A stretch of 7,688 nucleotides of DNA from Chloroflexota bacterium (GTDB lineage Bacteria; Desulfobacterota; Desulfuromonadia; Desulfuromonadales; Geopsychrobacteraceae): positions 1-7,688 of the forward strand of contig JADFVC010000384.1 in the NCBI GenBank assembly GCA_015222355.1. Reading direction: 5' to 3'. The translations under genes were made by a program, and so were the position numbers. The notes beneath the pieces are model-generated. The model was not told the origin of the DNA. It did no database searches and saw only the letters and a list, made by a program, of their open reading frames with translations. This document shows positions 5,935 to 7,688 of the stretch, piece by piece; within the stretch, counting starts at the first letter, position 1, and each line of letters begins with the position of its first letter.

Positions 5935-7688
5935 ATGGCCTATCATAAGGTAGAAGTAACATTCAACGGACAACCGTTGACCATTGAAACCGGCAAAGTT
6001 GCCCGTCAGGCCGACGGTGCAGTTATTGTCACTTACGGTGAAACCATGGTGCTCTGCACTGTGGTTTCGGCCAGAAAAATGCGCGAAGGACAGGATTTCT
6101 TTCCCCTAACCGTTAACTACGCGGAAAAATTCTATTCAGCAGGTAAAATTCCTGGTTCTTTCTTCCGTCGGGAGCGTGGTACCACCGAGCGTGAGACCTT
6201 GATCTGTCGCCTGATCGACCGTCCGATGCGGCCGCTCTTCCCGAAGGGCTACATGTTCGAAACCCAGATTATGCCGTCGGTGATATCCGCTGACCTGGTC
6301 AATGACCCTGACACTTTGGCGATGGTTGCTGCCTCGGCTTCGGTCGCGGTTTCCGACATTCCATTTGAAGGTCCGATTGCCGCTGTTCGCGTCGGTCGCG
6401 TTGACGGTCAGTTTGTCGCTAACCCGACCAACGAACAGATCGAAGAGAGTGATGTCGAGATCATTGTTTCGGGTTCCAAGGATGCCGTGATGATGGTTGA
6501 GGGTGAGTCGAATTTCCTCTCGGAAGCGGACATGCTGGATGCTATCTTCTTCGGCCACGAAGCACTTCAGCCGTTGATTGCTGTTCAGGAAAAACTGGCC
6601 AAATTGGTCGGTAAGGAAAAGCGTGTATTTGAAGTCGCTCAGACTGATGAACACCTTGTGACCAAAGTCACTGAACTGGCTGAGCCAAAAGTTGTTGATG
6701 CAGTCAAAATTCAGAGCAAGCAGGATCGTTATGCGGCACTGGGTGATATCCGTGCTGAAGTTAAGGAACATCTGGCTGAAATCTACGAAGGGCGCGAAGG
6801 GGAAATTTCCGCAGCTCTTGGTTCGGTGGAAAAGAGAGTTGTTCGCCTGATGGTCGCCAAAGACCGGATCCGGATTGACGGTCGCGACATGACCACTATC
6901 CGCCCGATCAGCTGTGAAGTCGGCGTGCTGCCGCGCGCCCACGGTAGTGCTCTGTTTACCCGCGGTGAAACACAGGCATTGGTTGCCGCCACGCTGGGTA
7001 CCAGGACTGACGAGCAGCGTATGGACAATGTCCAGGGGATGGATTTCAAGAAGTTCATGCTCCATTACAACTTCCCGCCGTTCTGCGTTGGTGAAACCAG
7101 TATGCGCCTCTTTCCGGGCCGGCGTGAGATCGGTCACGGTATGCTCGCCGAGCGCAGTGCCGCACAAATTCTGCCGAAACACGAAGACTTCCCCTACACC
7201 ATTCGGGTCGTCTCTGATGTCCTTGAGTCAAATGGGTCTTCCTCTATGGCTTCGGTCTGTGGAGCCTCCCTGTCGCTGATGGATGCCGGTGTGCCGGTCT
7301 CCGAAGCGATCGCCGGGATTGCCATGGGTCTGATCAAGGAAGGCGATGATGTTGCTATCCTGTCCGATATCCTCGGTGATGAGGATCATCTGGGTGATAT
7401 GGACTTCAAGGTGACCGGTTCGGCAAAGGGTATCACTGCGTTGCAGATGGATATCAAAATCACCGGTGTGACCAAGGAAATTATGCAGCAGGCGCTGGAA
7501 CAGGCCCATGAAGGTCGTATTCACATCCTCGGTGAAATGGCCAAGGCGCTCGACGCACCACGCCCCGAGCTTTCCCCGCATGCGCCGCAGATTACCAGCA
7601 TCAAGGTTAAGCAGGATCAGGTTCGTACTGTTATCGGTTCCGGTGGCAAAAATATCCGCGGCATCATTGAGGTGACCGGTTGTGCCAT
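5935..7688 (+). CDS. pnp: Polyribonucleotide nucleotidyltransferase (PNPase), 3' partial
   Basis: PNPase degrades RNA from the 3' end by phosphorolysis, releasing nucleoside diphosphates, and can run in reverse to add tails. It works as a trimeric ring, often with RNase E and a helicase. The frame is open from ATG 5935 to the right edge: 584 whole residues of an expected ~700. The first RNase PH-like core contains FFRR (76-79) and [12 protein letters not shown]. An all-helical linker follows. The second core holds the active site: Arg396-Arg397, His401 in REIGHG, Ser436-Ser437 in SNGSSSM, and metal-binding Asp484 and Asp490 in DHLGDMDFK. The KH domain begins near 551 with GSGG at 568-571; the rest of KH and the S1 domain lie outside the window. 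Residues 80-85 (ERGTTE) differ from the commoner EGRPSE. The structured leader suggests post-transcriptional control. Confidence 0.97.
   Translation, partial: MAYHKVEVTFNGQPLTIETGKVARQADGAVIVTYGETMVLCTVVSARKMREGQDFFPLTVNYAEKFYSAGKIPGSFFRRERGTTERETLICRLIDRPMRPLFPKGYMFETQIMPSVISADLVNDPDTLAMVAASASVAVSDIPFEGPIAAVRVGRVDGQFVANPTNEQIEESDVEIIVSGSKDAVMMVEGESNFLSEADMLDAIFFGHEALQPLIAVQEKLAKLVGKEKRVFEVAQTDEHLVTKVTELAEPKVVDAVKIQSKQDRYAALGDIRAEVKEHLAEIYEGREGEISAALGSVEKRVVRLMVAKDRIRIDGRDMTTIRPISCEVGVLPRAHGSALFTRGETQALVAATLGTRTDEQRMDNVQGMDFKKFMLHYNFPPFCVGETSMRLFPGRREIGHGMLAERSAAQILPKHEDFPYTIRVVSDVLESNGSSSMASVCGASLSLMDAGVPVSEAIAGIAMGLIKEGDDVAILSDILGDEDHLGDMDFKVTGSAKGITALQMDIKITGVTKEIMQQALEQAHEGRIHILGEMAKALDAPRPELSPHAPQITSIKVKQDQVRTVIGSGGKNIRGIIEVTGCA

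Noticed and set aside
5931..5948. ATG at 5931 as the pnp start
   Set aside because: Its frame stops after five codons (TAA) and it lies only 2 bases from the Shine-Dalgarno sequence. ATG 5935 gives the PNPase N-terminus.
6136..7182. A 348-codon open frame on the minus strand
   Set aside because: It is antisense to conserved PNPase coding sequence, has no recognisable domain, and reflects codon use of the + strand gene.
1..7688. Novel defence, mobile or accessory system
   Set aside because: Every gene is a recognised housekeeping gene in a conserved order with even composition. No integrase, transposase, terminal repeats, CRISPR repeats or orphan accessory genes were seen.

Overview
The window is a compact, single-strand stretch of core translation and RNA-metabolism genes: [tail of a YlxR/YlxQ-type gene] - infB - ylxP - rbfA - nrnA - truB - rpsO - pnp (cut by the right edge). 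All genes read on the + strand. This is the classic nusA-infB operon continued into rpsO-pnp. An ~899-residue IF2 with a second IF2_N module, a DUF503 (YlxP) gene, and a DHH-family NrnA between rbfA and truB fit a deltaproteobacterium (Desulfobacterota), most likely of the Desulfuromonadales/Geobacter-Pelobacter type. That assignment rests on gene order and protein style, not on a database search. Base composition looks near 50% GC and even throughout. I see no sign of horizontal transfer, mobile elements, CRISPR, tRNA or rRNA.

Layout. Positions 1-5365 are tightly packed genes. The upstream gene and infB share TGATG, ylxP and rbfA share TTGA, rbfA and nrnA overlap by 20 bases, and truB begins 6 bases after nrnA stops. 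The only gaps are 21 bases (infB-ylxP), 116 bases (truB-rpsO) and 186 bases (rpsO-pnp). No stretch over 300 bases lacks a gene. The two larger gaps hold the regulatory material. The truB-rpsO gap has candidate promoters, a possible H-type pseudoknot and a hairpin before a strong Shine-Dalgarno sequence. The rpsO-pnp gap has a strong intrinsic terminator, a long imperfect hairpin ending at eight Ts, and a short hairpin beside the pnp Shine-Dalgarno sequence.

Function. IF2 places initiator tRNA on the 30S subunit. RbfA matures 16S rRNA and S15 is a primary 16S-binding protein. TruB makes Psi55 in tRNA. PNPase degrades RNA from the 3' end, and NrnA clears the short oligonucleotides that remain. 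The unit therefore joins ribosome and tRNA maturation with RNA turnover.

I found no new biological system. The protein genes are ordinary. The points worth a second look are the two non-coding leaders, whose layout parallels the autoregulated rpsO and pnp leaders of E. coli without obvious sequence similarity that I can judge by eye.
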